64,000 nt of DNA, taken from positions 113,636,615 through 113,700,614 of the forward strand of contig NW_023603184.1 in NCBI RefSeq assembly GCF_014898055.3. The letters are read 5' to 3'. Below the pieces are notes generated by a model. The model had not been told where the DNA came from and ran no database searches. It was given only the letters and a program-made list of their open reading frames with translations. The position numbers and the translations under genes are program-made. This DNA comes from Talpa occidentalis (Eukaryota > Chordata > Mammalia > Eulipotyphla > Talpidae). This document shows positions 45,942 through 58,400 of this stretch, piece after piece. Every line of letters starts with the position of its first letter. The stretch's first letter is position 1.

Positions 45942-46841
45942 TAATGAGAAGAACAAATGATCACTTTAGTAACTATTTTTCAGAATCATTTATTTGAGAT
46001 ATGTATACACACCACTGGATTTTTTTTCAAAGAAATTATATCTGTATGTCAACATATAATACAATTCAATTATAAATTCTTAAAGTATAATTAAAAATAT
46101 ATAAATAAATTTTGCTTTTCCATGAAGAAAAAGAGTATACATATCTCTAATGTTCAGTTTAAGCTAATATTGACCTGAAAATATTATAATTAGTCAAAAT
46201 AAAACTTTCTATTTTTTTAGTACCAGATTCTTACAAGAGACCCCTATTCTCTACTCACCAAATAGTAGGGTGTATAATTTCTGTGTATGGTTTAGACATG
46301 CATCTTGTGTTATTTCAAATTTTGGGTGAAATTATTTTTGTACACGATTTATCAAATTATGAGAGTACACATTTCAGAACTAATGGAACCTTGTTGGCAA
46401 CAGATGGGATGTTAAGTATTGCTAATATGATTCTCCTTAAGTGAGTCGGTAAGAGTTGTTTTATTGTTTAGAGACATAAACTGAATTTACACCAACAAAT
46501 CCAAAACTCTCAATTTAGTGTTATATTTTCGCTGTGCTCCTGCTGTCTGACTCCTAAGTAACATCTTTTTTTACTTTTCAACAAAATGAGATAAGACTGA
46601 ATTTAAAGTGTGTATCAGTTCTGTCATGTGTAAAAGATGCTGACATTCTTGGAAAATGAGAAAATGGTATGAGGTGATAGATGACTGTCACTTGACATTG
46701 CTTATCTCTTTAGTTTTCTTTTTGAATCTAGTATTTTTTTTTAAACATTCTCTCACCTGCCAAACACCAACACCTTTTAGCGAAGCGAGAAAGTGGAAGA
46801 GTACCATTGCAGGGGATCTTAAGTCTGTCGCACCAGTAAGA
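45942..46841. other. Unassigned AT-rich interval
   Basis: No gene or named repeat is seen. Confidence 0.4.
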
Positions 46842-46857
46842 CAGATTTGAATTTTTA

Positions 46858-47127
46858 TTTTATTTATTTATTTTTTAAATTTATTTATGCATACAAGAGC
46901 TGGGGTACAGGCCAGAGATGGGGTGTGTGTGTGAAAGGCTTCACCAGAGACAAAGTGGGAACAGAACAGGCAGATTGACTGAAGCACACTGCTGAGGGGA
47001 GCAGCGGGCGAGTGAGGAGTGGTTTGCTGCACCATGTGAGTTGCTCCCTGGCCGGGGATCAAACTCATGCTGCAGAGGCTGTGGATAGCTTCATAGTGCA
47101 GTGCTTAACCCCCTGCACCACCAAAGG
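46858..47127 (-). mobile_element. tRNA-derived SINE, older subfamily
   Basis: Antisense copy with a 16-bp TSD, CAGATTTGAATTTTTA, at 46842-46857 and 47128-47143. The head (TTAACCCCCTGCACCACCAA) is of the older form. Confidence 0.93.
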
Positions 47128-47143
47128 CAGATTTGAATTTTTA

Positions 47144-47859
47144 AAGAACCTAGGATGTAGTCTTTTCTTATTATGGTGATGGGAATATGTAGTTAAAATT
47201 TAAAATATTCTGAGAGTATTATAGCCAATGAAATCTATGGCATTCTTCTATTATCAAAAATGTGGAAATAGTATTTCTTGTCCATTATCATAGTTCAGTG
47301 TGCTTCCTTCCCTCTTTGTTCTTACTCCTTCCCCTCCCCCCTCTGGTGTTTCAGATCTGTAGTCTGCCATGAAGGATTAGCTTTTAAGCTTGTCTTTATC
47401 TGACTCTTAGTTAAATCACGTTATAGTACATAAATATTGGTGATGCTGTCTGGTATTTATGGGCGATTTGGTGATGGGTGCTCTATGGGGGTATCCAAAT
47501 ATTGCCTCAATTATAGATAGATAGATAGATAGATCTAATTAAAAAATAAAGTTTATAAAAATGGAAGTAAAGAGAAAATAGTATTTCCAAAGGAGAAGAG
47601 ACTTTACCTTCTGAGATGAGATTTTGTGTAACATCAGTTCTCAAGAATTACAAGTTCTTTGAAGTCCATCAGCTTCAGAAACTCCTTCACTACTGCATCT
47701 TCAGTGTTGTTTCAGCTCTCTTTCCACATCTCCTGTGCTTTTGTCACTCCTGGATATGCTCAGTTTCCTAAGCTTTTTATCCTCTGTATTTTTTTCCATT
47801 GCTAGTTTCTATGTCTTCTCCCAGTTTTTCTTCCCACCCTACTTTTTTTTGACGTCACT
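47144..47859. other. Unassigned interval with a GATA microsatellite
   Basis: No gene. (GATA)n lies at 47512-47534. The C/T-rich parts near 47300-47345 may be decayed L1 3' UTR. Confidence 0.4.
47512..47534. repeat. (GATA)n microsatellite
   Basis: About 5-6 uninterrupted GATA units. Confidence 0.93.
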
Positions 47860-49255
47860 TATTCACTACACTGCATATATTTTAGACATAAATGTTCACA
47901 TCTCTACAAATGAATGCTGTCAGCTAGTGTCCATCACCAGAGCCTCAATACTCTTCCATTATAGTTCATTGAGCCCCTTCACCTCTTTTTTGGGACCTCC
48001 CCTCTCCCCTTCTTGTTGCCTCAGTTCTGTAGTCAGCTTTCTAGGTTTTAGTTTGCTTTGTTTTTGTCTTTTCTTGTGCTTTGATTTTTGTATTCTACAC
48101 ATGAGTGATATCACCCACTATTTGACTTCTCCTTCTGAGTTATTTTGCCTAGCATGAACTGCTCTGATTCTATCCATGTTGTTGCAGATAACAAGTTTCC
48201 ATCCTTTTTTTAGAAGCTGGGTAGTATTCTGCTGTGCATATGCCACGTAATCTGTATTCAATGATCTGCCATTGAGCACTTAGGTTGTTTTCATAGTTTG
48301 GTTATTATAAATAGTGCTGCAGTAAACATAAGTGTGCATACATCCCTTTGAATAAATATTTTTGCATTCTTTGCATTGATACCTAGGAGAGAGATTGCTC
48401 GGTTGCCTGACAGATCAATTTTTAAGGTTTGAGAAACCTCCTTACTATTTTTCTTAGAGACTGGACTAGGCTACATTCACACCAACAGTATCCAAGGGTT
48501 CCTTTTTCCCCTGACTTTCTCTAACACTTGCTGTCACAGGGCCAATCTCAAGAGTGTGAGGTGGTATCTCATTATGGGTTTGACTTGTAATTTCCTGATA
48601 AGTGATAATGAGCTTTTTGCTCATGTGCTTGTTGGTCATCTGCATATCTTCTTTGGAGAACTATCTGTTTAGTTCTTCTGCCCATTTTTTGATTGACTTC
48701 TTTGTTGAATTGTATGAGTTCGTTGTAGATTTCAGATACTGGCCCCTTGTCAGATGATATGCAAATGTTTTCTCCTATTCAATAGTAATTATTGTTTTAA
48801 TATAGTTTCTTTCATTGTGAAAGAAGCTTTTTAGTTTGATGTAGTCACATTTGTTTATTTTTGCTTTTGTTTTCCTTGACATTGGAGGTGAATCACCAAA
48901 TACTTCCTTTAAGCCAATTCCATGGACTGTTTTGCCAGTTTTCATATGTGTATTTTATGGCTTCCAGTCTTACATCTAAGTTTTAATCAATTTTAAGCTA
49001 ATTTTGTGTTTGATGAAGAGAGTAGTTTAGTTTGAATTTTTTTTTTTTTTTTGCAAGTGACTGTCCAGTTTTCCCAGCGCCATTTTTTGAGGAGAACTTT
49101 CTTTTTCCACTGTATACTCTTGGCTCCTTTGTTGTAGATCAGCTATCCATATAAGTGTGAGTTTATTTTTGAGCTTTCCATTCTATCCCATTTCTCTATT
49201 TTTATTCCTATACAATACTGTTTTGATTACTGTAGCCTTGTACTATAGTTCATAA
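47860..49255 (-). mobile_element. Old L1M 3' region, antisense
   Basis: Antisense L1 3' UTR and ORF2 end. CACATGAGTGATATCACCCA, then ATCCATGTTGTTGCAGATAA, GGTTATTATAAATAGTGCTG and TGTATACTCTTGGCTCCTTT follow the expected L1 order. It is strongly diverged and the frame is broken throughout. Confidence 0.82.
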
Positions 49256-49264
49256 AAATTCCTT

Positions 49265-49470
49265 TTTCAAGTCTCAGCTCAGGTGAATGCCACTCTGAGA
49301 ATGTAGTATTCTATGTAATCCTCCACCTGATAACTTTCAACTCATTTTCTTTACCTGTATGTTTTCCCCAGAACTCAATGAGCAAATGTCCCTTTTACCC
49401 CTTTATTTTATACTATATCTCGTTCATAATTTTTGCTCATAAAATATTTTTTGATAAATAGATAAGTGGT
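49265..49470 (+). mobile_element. L2 LINE 3' end (ancient)
   Basis: TTCAAGTCTCAGCTCAGGTG followed by AATGCCACTCTGAGAATG corresponds to L2 TTCAAGGCCCAGCTCAAGTGCCACCTC. A weak end (CTCATAAAATATTTTTTGATAAATA) may be the L2 terminus. Confidence 0.55.
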
Positions 49471-50807
49471 AGTACACTTAAGAATATGCAAATGAATATA
49501 AACAGCTCATGTGTACTCAATTAGGAATAACTTTCCTTCTCAAGCAGACAGAACCTTTTCTTCTTCTACGAATATATCTTGTATTTTTTCTCTGAAATTC
49601 CTTCTAGAAAAAATTCAGTATTAGGAAATATTCTTGTGTTCATAAACTATTCATAAAAGAATGGCATTTAGAGTTTTAAAAATTGAGATCTTTGTCACAC
49701 CCAGTGATATCAGCCAGTCTACCCTCTGACATCAGTGAGTTTACTATAGTTCATTTCTCCGTGGTTGGGTCAATTTAAGGTAGTAAAGACTTATTACAGG
49801 CATTTTACTAAACACTGATGGAACAAGATTACAGAACCTCACATCAATTAACATAATGTTTTACTGCAAGTATATTTGTACTGGTCTCATTAAAGTTGGA
49901 ATTTGCTTATAATTAAACCAGAAAGGAGACTGAAAATCCAGACAAATGTTTACAGTGAATTAACTCTACTGTGTTAATTGTCAAAACTGTTAGACCTGTT
50001 AGATTTTAATTTTCTTCACACCATTTTTAAAGTTCTTTTGCCTCTGCATTTCATTGTGCCCTCTGTGAAAACTTTAAAGATAAGATGATTAGAAAAAATG
50101 CTTATATTTCAAAAGGGAGGACACAACCCAAGCAAGACAAGTCAAGATCTAGGAAATTACCATTTCACAAAAATATGAACTTTTAAAGTCATCGTTTTAA
50201 TTTTTTTGTAATGTAGCCTAGTTACATTTTGTCCTTAATTATTGTATTTTGTCTATTTAGGAAGAGATATGCAATCCAATAGTAAGTCAGTTAATTTCTT
50301 GGTTGACCCAATGAGCTTGGAATCATGGCTGAGAACCACTTTGTTTACTCTTAAGCAGTCAACAGGATCTTAGAGTTTTATTTATGTTTTTCTGAGAGCA
50401 GTTGATTTTAAAATATATTAGATTGCAGTGACTCATGGGAAGTATAATAGACTCAACTATGAAGCAATTTATTATTTTTTAATTCTGAGATAAATCTTTT
50501 TCCTAAGTGTGAGAGTAATTTAATTCTAAACTTGAACACATCAACTTCCATAGCTAATAAGGCACACATTCTGGACTTATATTTGAAGCATCTTTGAGCA
50601 GAATTAAATTCTGATTCGGTGACCCTGACTCTAACATTTTGACGTAGGAGCTGCTACATAAAATTTTCGGTAAAAAGGACTTCTAATTAAATGTGGACAA
50701 AGATGAGTTTGAGATAGGTCCTTTAGTTTTTCTTTCCCCTTCTCTCTTGTATTACACTTAAACAATAGCAAACAACATTTTTTCAAATCTCATTTTTAAA
50801 GAGGAGC
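49471..50807. other. Unassigned AT-rich interval
   Basis: No gene or named repeat is seen. Confidence 0.4.
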
Positions 50808-51434
50808 TGCTGTGCTTTGTATGTGTCCCTAAACACCAAATTCACTTGTTGGAATCCTGATGCTCTGTGATGCTGCTGTTTGATGTGAAAGGTGTGACCA
50901 TTGGAAGGTGATTAGGCCATAAGTGTGGAACCCACATGAATAAGATCAGTGCTCTTCTAAAAGAGGTCCCACTAGGTCCTCTTCTGCTGTGTAGGAATCA
51001 GGTGAGAAAACTGAAAGAGAATCCACATCCAACCATTTTTTAAAAGATTTATTTATTTATGCATACAAGAACTGGCGTACAGGCCAGAGGTGTGGTGGGT
51101 GAGAGGATTCACCAGAGACAGAGTGGGGAACAAAACAGGCACATCGACTGAAATACACTGCTGAAGGGAGCAGGTGAGTCAGGAGAGGTCTGCTGTGCCA
51201 TGTGGGCAGCTCCCTGGCTGGGGATCGAACTTGTGCTGCAGTGGCCGTGGATAGCTTCATAGGTTGCATCTTAACCCCTTGTGCTACCAGGGAGGCCCCC
51301 ATCCAACCATTTTGTTACCTTGTTCTTGGACATTCAGTCTACAGAACTATGAGAAATAAAATCCTGTTGTTCTTAAGCTATCCTATGTTTTTTTACATAG
51401 GGTTTTGTTACAGCACCTCATGTGGCCTAAGACA
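50808..51434 (+). mobile_element. MaLR LTR (MST/MLT1-like), split by a SINE
   Basis: Starts TGCTGTGCTTTGTATGTGTC and contains GGTGATTAGGCCATAAGTGT, GAACCCACATGAATAAGATC with AGTGCTCTTCTAAAAGAGGTCC, then AACTATGAGAAATAAAATCC with its polyadenylation signal, and ends GTGGCCTAAGACA. This is the ordered sense-strand pattern of MaLR LTRs. A SINE interrupts it at 51040-51299. Confidence 0.85.
51040..51299 (-). mobile_element. tRNA-derived SINE, older subfamily
   Basis: Antisense copy in the MaLR LTR with a 14-bp TSD, CATCCAACCATTTT, at 51026-51039 and 51300-51313. The head reads TTAACCCCTTGTGCTACCAG. Confidence 0.93.
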
Positions 51435-52069
51435 ATGGGAAAGTACCATGATAGGTAGAGAAGTGATGCATAGACGAAAAATATTACCAGTGGTATAAAC
51501 TTAAAAAGTATCTCTTAACTTTCTGAATTTGGGTTTCTCCTTTTCATTCTATTGTAGGTTACCGTAAACAGTCATTAGAAGTTTATTTAATAGAATCATA
51601 TAGTGATGTGTTATGTTTTTCAGGAATTTAAATGTTTCATGATTCTTTACAAGGGATATTGATATTTTATATTGACATATACTTAGGGCAAATTAATTCT
51701 GAGCATAACAACCATGCTACTGCAACTATATATTTTGTAACTCAAGCTATAGTAAATAAATATTTATAAAGTGTATGTGGGCTAGAATTGGACCCCCAAA
51801 TATTCTTAAGCTTTAGTAGGCTGTGTAGAGTCTAGTGACAATGTAAACAACTCTTGTCTCAGGGACAATAAGAAGTCTCACTCATTTGTTTTTCTTCTGT
51901 TTCTGCAACATTCTTTCTGTATATCTGTTGTAATCTCTCATAATTGCTGACTGTCTGATTCCTGAATCTTTCCTTTTGATCAGTTTAACTTTTCCTTTCT
52001 TCATCCCTTCTGACCCAATGGCATCATCCTAACAAAACACCACAGAAGATGCATCATACACAGGTCGAA
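51435..52069. other. Unassigned interval
   Basis: AT-rich, no gene and no named repeat. Confidence 0.4.
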
Positions 52070-52084
52070 TATCTCTGGGTTCTT

Positions 52085-52381
52085 TTTTTTTTTTTTAAAA
52101 GATTTATTTATTTATTTATTTATACATACATACATACATACATACATACAAGCACTGGGTACAGCAGAAGCATGGGAGGGTGAGAAAATTCACCAGAGCC
52201 AGAGCGGGGAGCAGAACAGGCAGAGTGACGGTGTACACTGCTGAGGGGAGCAGCGGGCTGCAGGAGAGGTCTATGCGCCATGTGGGACCCTTGCTCGGCG
52301 TCCGGGGATCGAACTGGTGCAGCAGAGGCTGCGGGCAGCTTCACAATCCAGCGCTCAACTGCTGCACCACTGGGGAGGCCC
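52085..52381 (-). mobile_element. tRNA-derived SINE, younger subfamily, CATA-expanded tail
   Basis: Antisense copy with a 15-bp TSD, TATCTCTGGGTTCTT, at 52070-52084 and 52382-52396. Its tail contains a (CATA)n expansion at 52122-52150 in place of (TTTA)n, a normal source of new microsatellites. Confidence 0.93.
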
Positions 52382-52396
52382 TATCTCTGGGTTCTT

Positions 52397-53861
52397 AAAG
52401 AACCTTGTTAATATCTCATTAGTGGGTCTTATTTATTCATATGCCTGTTTTCCTCAGTAGGTTATGAACTCATGGAGGTGTTTGTCTCAGCATTTCAAAC
52501 ATAACACAGAACCTGAAACCTGGCACCAAGTCAATTTATGTTTTTTGAATAAATGTTTCTTGATGAAGATCTACATGGAGCTTGCGTTTCCTCTTTTATT
52601 TACAAAGGCAGTCCTTTTGAATATTCAAAAGGAACACAGTGTAGGCATCATTATTCCATTAATGAGCTCTACCATTGTTTTATGTACAATCCAAAATTTG
52701 TGTTTTTTACCACTAATAAAAATTACTAATTTTTTTTCCATGCACAATTCACAATGCTACATGAACTGTCACAAAGCCACGAAAAATCATGATAAAATAC
52801 TAAATAAGTCATAACAAATCCATGCTATACATAATGAATTTCTTAATTTTATCCTGCTGTTTGGCCATATCATAAAAACATAAACTATTCTTTCTTTTAG
52901 CTTTCACTTGCATGTATTTTTTATCAGACTATGACAGTGTGTTTGCTAGGGACAGACAGAGGAAAACCTTTCAAAACATAAATCCATGAATTTCCCTCAA
53001 GAGAGGAAAAGGCAATTATTTGCTGCATTACTTAGGGAGTGAAAAGGGAAAAAAAGATCAGATCAACTTCGTTGCAGCTGTGCTTCAGTATTCAGGGCCA
53101 CACCTGGACCGGGTAAAACTTGTCTGATTATAAACTGTTGGCTAAAGGGAAAAGTTGCTGCCTGAAAAAGCAGACTGTATCTTTTGGGATTCCTTTTGGC
53201 TATTTCAGTATTTAACAGATGTACTGACTTAAGCTTTAGTTCTGAAAACAGCATGGAGCACATAGGAGCACTGCATTTCTTCTTATTGAAAATTCCCACA
53301 GTGAATTTAGGTGTTTAAAATGCATTAAAAGTTGGCAGTGTATCAACTAGAACCATTTCCCTAAATCTCTCCACTTTATCCTAAGCATAAGCATTTGTTG
53401 TGGAAGTATGCTGTGAGTATGGTATTTATATATTCTGATTACAAAACTAAAATAATTTTCGCAAATGTTTTATAGTCTCAAGTTGGAATGAACACATTTT
53501 TTCAACTCTGAATTGTCAAATGGCAACTACAATAATGTGTCTCATTTATGTATATGGTGCGCTCTAAATAAACATATACTTTACTTCTTTGAGGAAATCC
53601 TCATATCCATTAATAACATGATTGTCATTACTAGCCTGTCATTTAAAAAACTGGTAAACATTTCTGTGGCACAGTATTTAGTTAAGATTGAAAGCTAAAC
53701 AGTAAATAAACTACCTTCCTTCTGTGAACATGCTTTGTCTCCACATGAAATTTAAATATAATTTGAATCAAAATGTTTTAGTGATACAGTAGCAAAGAAT
53801 ATGTGATATAAATGCCATTTTAATGTCTTTCAGTTAATTTCTGTGAATTTCTTTTATATCT
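52397..53861. other. Unassigned AT-rich interval
   Basis: Contains a 116-codon frame at 52464-52814 with no recognisable similarity. No RNA gene or named repeat. Confidence 0.4.
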
Positions 53862-54060
53862 AGTGGCATACAGGCCAGAGGTGTGGGGGGTGTGAGACAG
53901 GGTAGGGAACAGAACAGGCGGACTGTCTGAAATACACTGCAGAGGGGAGCAGTGGGAGTGTCAGGAGAAGTCTGCTGCGCCATGTGAGTTGCTCCCTGGC
54001 CAGGGATCAAACTCGTGTTGCAGAGCTACGGATAGCTTCATAGAGCTGTGCTTAACCCCT
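53862..54060 (-). mobile_element. tRNA-derived SINE, truncated at both ends
   Basis: Antisense older-type body (CATACAGGCCAGAGGTGTGG through GTGCTTAACCCCT). The A-rich tail and the final GCGCCACC...GGCCC head are missing and no TSD is visible, so the copy was probably trimmed by later deletions. Confidence 0.82.
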
Positions 54061-55284
54061 TATTTTGAATTTTTATTAATAGTAATAACTGAATAAAATT
54101 TGGGGGATTTGTCAATATAATCATTATTAACTTTAATTAGCATGAAAAATAAATATTTATAGCTGGGTTCTCTCGATCATTAAATATTCCTTTTGGTTCT
54201 TTAAGTACATTTATTAGGTGGGAATACTGGAGGAAAGATAATTATGTGATTATTTTTGTTATCTTAAATTTAAAGTAGTGTTTTAGTAAAATAGGCTGCT
54301 AAGGCATCAGTGCATTTATTGATTTAGTGCACTTTCCAAAATTTTATATTGCTAAAGTGCCACTTTCCACAATTGATAAAATCATCTTGACTCCTTTCCT
54401 ATTGCATTTTATATTCTTTTAAGTTGAAAGCATATGTTACTGACTGAAAACAATTTTAATAAGGAAATCAGAGGACTTGAATTTAAGGACTGGATTTGCC
54501 ACTATTTTGATCTTAAAAAAAAGTGACTTGCATCTTTAGAAATAGCTTCAATTTCTTTCAGTCTGTTTTGAACTGCTCTCTAGAGGAACACCTCTGGCCC
54601 TCTCCCAGCCACATCAACTGAGTGATAAATCTTTGGAGACAAAGGGAATATGCTTCCCTAAACTCAATGTCCCTCACCTTCCAGACTACACTCGTGGAAC
54701 CAGGGATTTTTAAGGATCTCTCCCCTCCTGTCTTTCTGGAGGTGGGTGTGTAGGCCTGGGACTGTGTTATGAGCAAAGGTTCTTTGTTTCCTATATGTTA
54801 CTGGGAATGGGTGGTGGTTGTAGTGGCTAGTTTTTTTTTTTTTTTTGCCTAAAGTCCCTTGGAGAGAGATAAAGGAAGGAACAGAAGAGGGGCACAGGTC
54901 AGAACCTCCATTTATACCCTTTCCCTATCCTACAAATGTTAGTGACAGGTCTGTCTGGAAAAATGCAATCATTTCCTAATTAGCCTTCTGCTAGTCTCTT
55001 TCAGCACGCTTCTTTCTCTAATTAACACTTTGTAATATTTCTCGTTAGTCAAAGGTAAAGATTAACCTTGTTGGCAAGATTAAAAGAATTTATTTTTTGT
55101 CTCAGGTTTATCTTGTGGACGCATTCTGCCTTCCAGTCTCCAGACACCCCTCTTTAAATCACTTCAGAGTGTTTTGTAATTTTCCATATCCATTATGCTT
55201 TTTCACAGCTCTATGTAAAATTTCATGGTTATCCATTTCATGGGAGGACCTTTCTTATCTCTCAACCTATGAGAATATTTTCAT
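54061..55284. other. Unassigned interval
   Basis: No gene or named repeat. Frames below 80 codons only. Confidence 0.4.
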
Positions 55285-55480
55285 TTATTCTCAAGATTCA
55301 AGTCAAATACAACACCTTCTGTGAAGATTGTATGACTCCCTATACTTAGTTTCTTGCTCCTCTGTACAGCTGCCTACATTATACTGTCCTTGTCTATAGT
55401 GCTTTTTGTATTATATTGTGCTTTTTATATTGTGTTTATTTGTTTGAGCATCTGTCTTTGCCAGAACTGAGGTCTCATTT
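55285..55480 (+). mobile_element. L2 LINE 3' end (ancient)
   Basis: Sense L2 order: ATTCAAGTCAAATACAACAC then CTTCTGTGAAGATTG, a TATTATATTGTGCTTTTTAT block, ATTTGTTTGAGCATCTGTC and a final GAACTGAGGTCTCATTTATC. It is diverged. Confidence 0.6.
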
Positions 55481-58400
55481 ATCTTTTTTAAAACTTTCCA
55501 CTATTTTCCTCCTTAGTCTGCATCCTGATTCCTATAGTAGAAGTTCATTACATGCTTTTAGAATAAAAGGAAGAAAGGAAGAAAGGTTTCTATCACCTTT
55601 TTGTCATCTTATCCCTGTTGGGGCTACTTCTGTTATTCATTCCCTGACCACTCCTTTTTTTTATTTAAATCTCTCAGTCTGGTCTTTCACTTGGGAGATT
55701 ATTTCCCTGCAACACTTTTTTATGCCACATAAATTTAGAAATAAATTATGTATTACTTTCTTAATATTCACTTCCTCATTATCAGAATCAATAGTTACAT
55801 AGAATTATTTTATATAAATAATATATGAATTATGATTTTTGATAAGAGAAAATTTTTATCAAAATTTTTATTTTCCTTTGGCAAGTTGCACTCAATACTC
55901 AAGATCTCAACACCAGGATTAAGGATAATTTAATGATGGGGAAAACCATCGCACCCATACCTGAAGTAAGAAATCTTATACTGTCAGGAAATTAACAAGG
56001 ATATAAAACAGTTGTACTTCATTAAAAAAAAAAATTCAAAACCAAAATTGTTTTTTATTTTTTAGTCAAAACTGGAGCTGTAAGGCCAGGAGATTGCATA
56101 GTCTTGGATTTTAAATAGAGATCTTTTATTATGAAAAAAAAATACAGCAAAATTAAAAGACAGATTGTTTTCATATGCACTTTATGATTACATATTATTC
56201 AATAAGTAAAATAATCCAATGGGTCTTAACTTGCAAAATTTGAGAGTTTTAATACAAAAATATATGTATGTCCTTCTGAGTTTTTAAGAAAAAAGCATGC
56301 CAGAAAATAATCATTAAATAATGGAGACATTAAGTTACTATTTTTAGAGTTATATTTTTGGGAAACTGAGCAATACCTTTGAGGGAACTGCACTATGCAT
56401 TATTAACTGTACTAAACCTTCTGAATAATATAATTTTATTCACTTATCATTAATTATTAATTATCATTAATTAGTTAATAAGGTGTTATTCCTATGCTAC
56501 AGCTTAGGAAAAGGTTACTTGGAGAAGTTATGCAACATGTTTTTAAAAAATGGTATTTTTGGACATGATTCAAAGGCATTTTGTATGCATAAAAGTCTAT
56601 TCTTAGCCATCATGCTATAAATTTGTATGTAAGCCACAAAGAAGTATATGGAATATTGAGAAATTGTTAAAGAACTCTGAGTATCTTTGAGCCATACCAT
56701 ATCATGCCTTTAAAAAGACAGATTATCTATCATTTTCTCTCTGAAAGCTTTTAGTGTAACTAAAAATAGCAATAAAGTTAAGGATACTTCCTGGGGATTA
56801 AGGGCTGGCTAAAATTAAAGGACAAATGCTTTCAACTCTTTCTCCTAATCAAAGATAAATCCTCAGGAAATGCCTTGTATCCTCCTCATCATTGCTTAAT
56901 TGGAAGTTCCTTACTTGGATTTAATTTACTATCTCCTTCAGGTTTTGCTGATTATTAATATTGCTGCCTCAGTAATAAACAATCTCCCACTTATATGTGA
57001 GCATGTCCAAACACATGTTCCTGGGAGTTGGGAAATTACCTAATCATGTAACACCTCATAATATATATATATATATATATATATATTAATTTATTCCTTA
57101 GTTGTAAAATATGACAGTATTAATTTTTTACAATGATATTTAAAGCAAATGTGATTTAAGCTCTCCCTACCTCCATTTTATAAATGACATCCTAGCCTAG
57201 TACAATGACAATATTAATTTCAAATCCTCTTGAATTTACTTTTCCCACATATAATCTTATTTTTTACAGTAAGGCCAAGAGCCAAAAATGGGCAACTAAG
57301 TCAATTTACTTTTAATTTTGGGAGAAGTGAAAATCCTGACACTACTGAATGATTTGTTGTCATTTGCACACTAAAAGTGCCATGTCTGAGCAATGGGAAT
57401 GCTTTGTTTTCAGACTATAGGCAATCACGTTTTTCTTTTAGTCTTTCAACAGCTGAACTTTCTTTTGACATTTTAAAATGCAAGGCCACCTTTAAGTTGT
57501 TTCCTTTGTAACTTGACCTCATATACATATAAGGTTTGTTTCTTCAGAGTATTGACTTTTATATTTATTCTTTTAAAAAATGTAGGTTGTAATCTCTTCC
57601 AGTGAATCCTGGGAGTAGATAAATAATGAGCAAAGCTCAGGAAATGTCAAAGGAAGGTGCATCCTGGGAGTGTGTTAGTCCATCACTTTCAGGAAGTGAC
57701 AATCAAGTCCTCTGTCAAGTTGGTCTGTTCAGGCTTTCTCAATGTAGCAAGCTTCCTCTGATTCATGCCTCTGTAAGTAGTTATAGCTCAATAGGAGTGG
57801 TTCTCCTAGGTTTCAAACTCCCCTTCTAGGAAAATGTTTCCATCATTCACCATTTCCTATAATTGTTATACCTCAAGCTGAAAAAGCTATGCCTAGCTGG
57901 GAAAAGGCGGGATTCTGGAACTCTCCTTTTCCTGTCTATCACCTGAATTAAAGTCAGAGGGAGGGGAAATGGATATAACACATCATGACATCTCCATTGA
58001 AAATGGAATTCTACAAAAAAGTTTTAGAAACTTACAGCTATTTCCTGAATGCGTGCTTTAATTTGGTAGAAACAGAATCAGCTAGAGAACGTAATGTTTC
58101 CAAAGTTAGGTTTATATTATTCTTGAACTGTTCTTCCTCCACCCTACCTTTATGCATCACAACACTCTAAGTTACTTTACTTGGAAATGATTAAATGGAG
58201 CTGGGGAGCAATCACATTCTTTATTTTTCCTCTTGGTTTCCTATTGCCAAATGAAAGTCCTGCTCAGAGGCTGGTGAGCTGATGGCCATCAGTGCAGTCT
58301 GGCTGGACTGGTGCAGTGATTGCATATTGTAGGCACTTTGTGAACTCATTTTTCCTTTCTGCAGTATTAACTGATAAAATACTGGTTTAAAAAAAAGAAG

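Noticed and set aside
47735..48157. 140-codon frame rich in S, F and L, resembling a membrane protein
   Set aside because: Half of it is the antisense of old L1M 3' UTR and the rest is T/C-rich low-complexity sequence.
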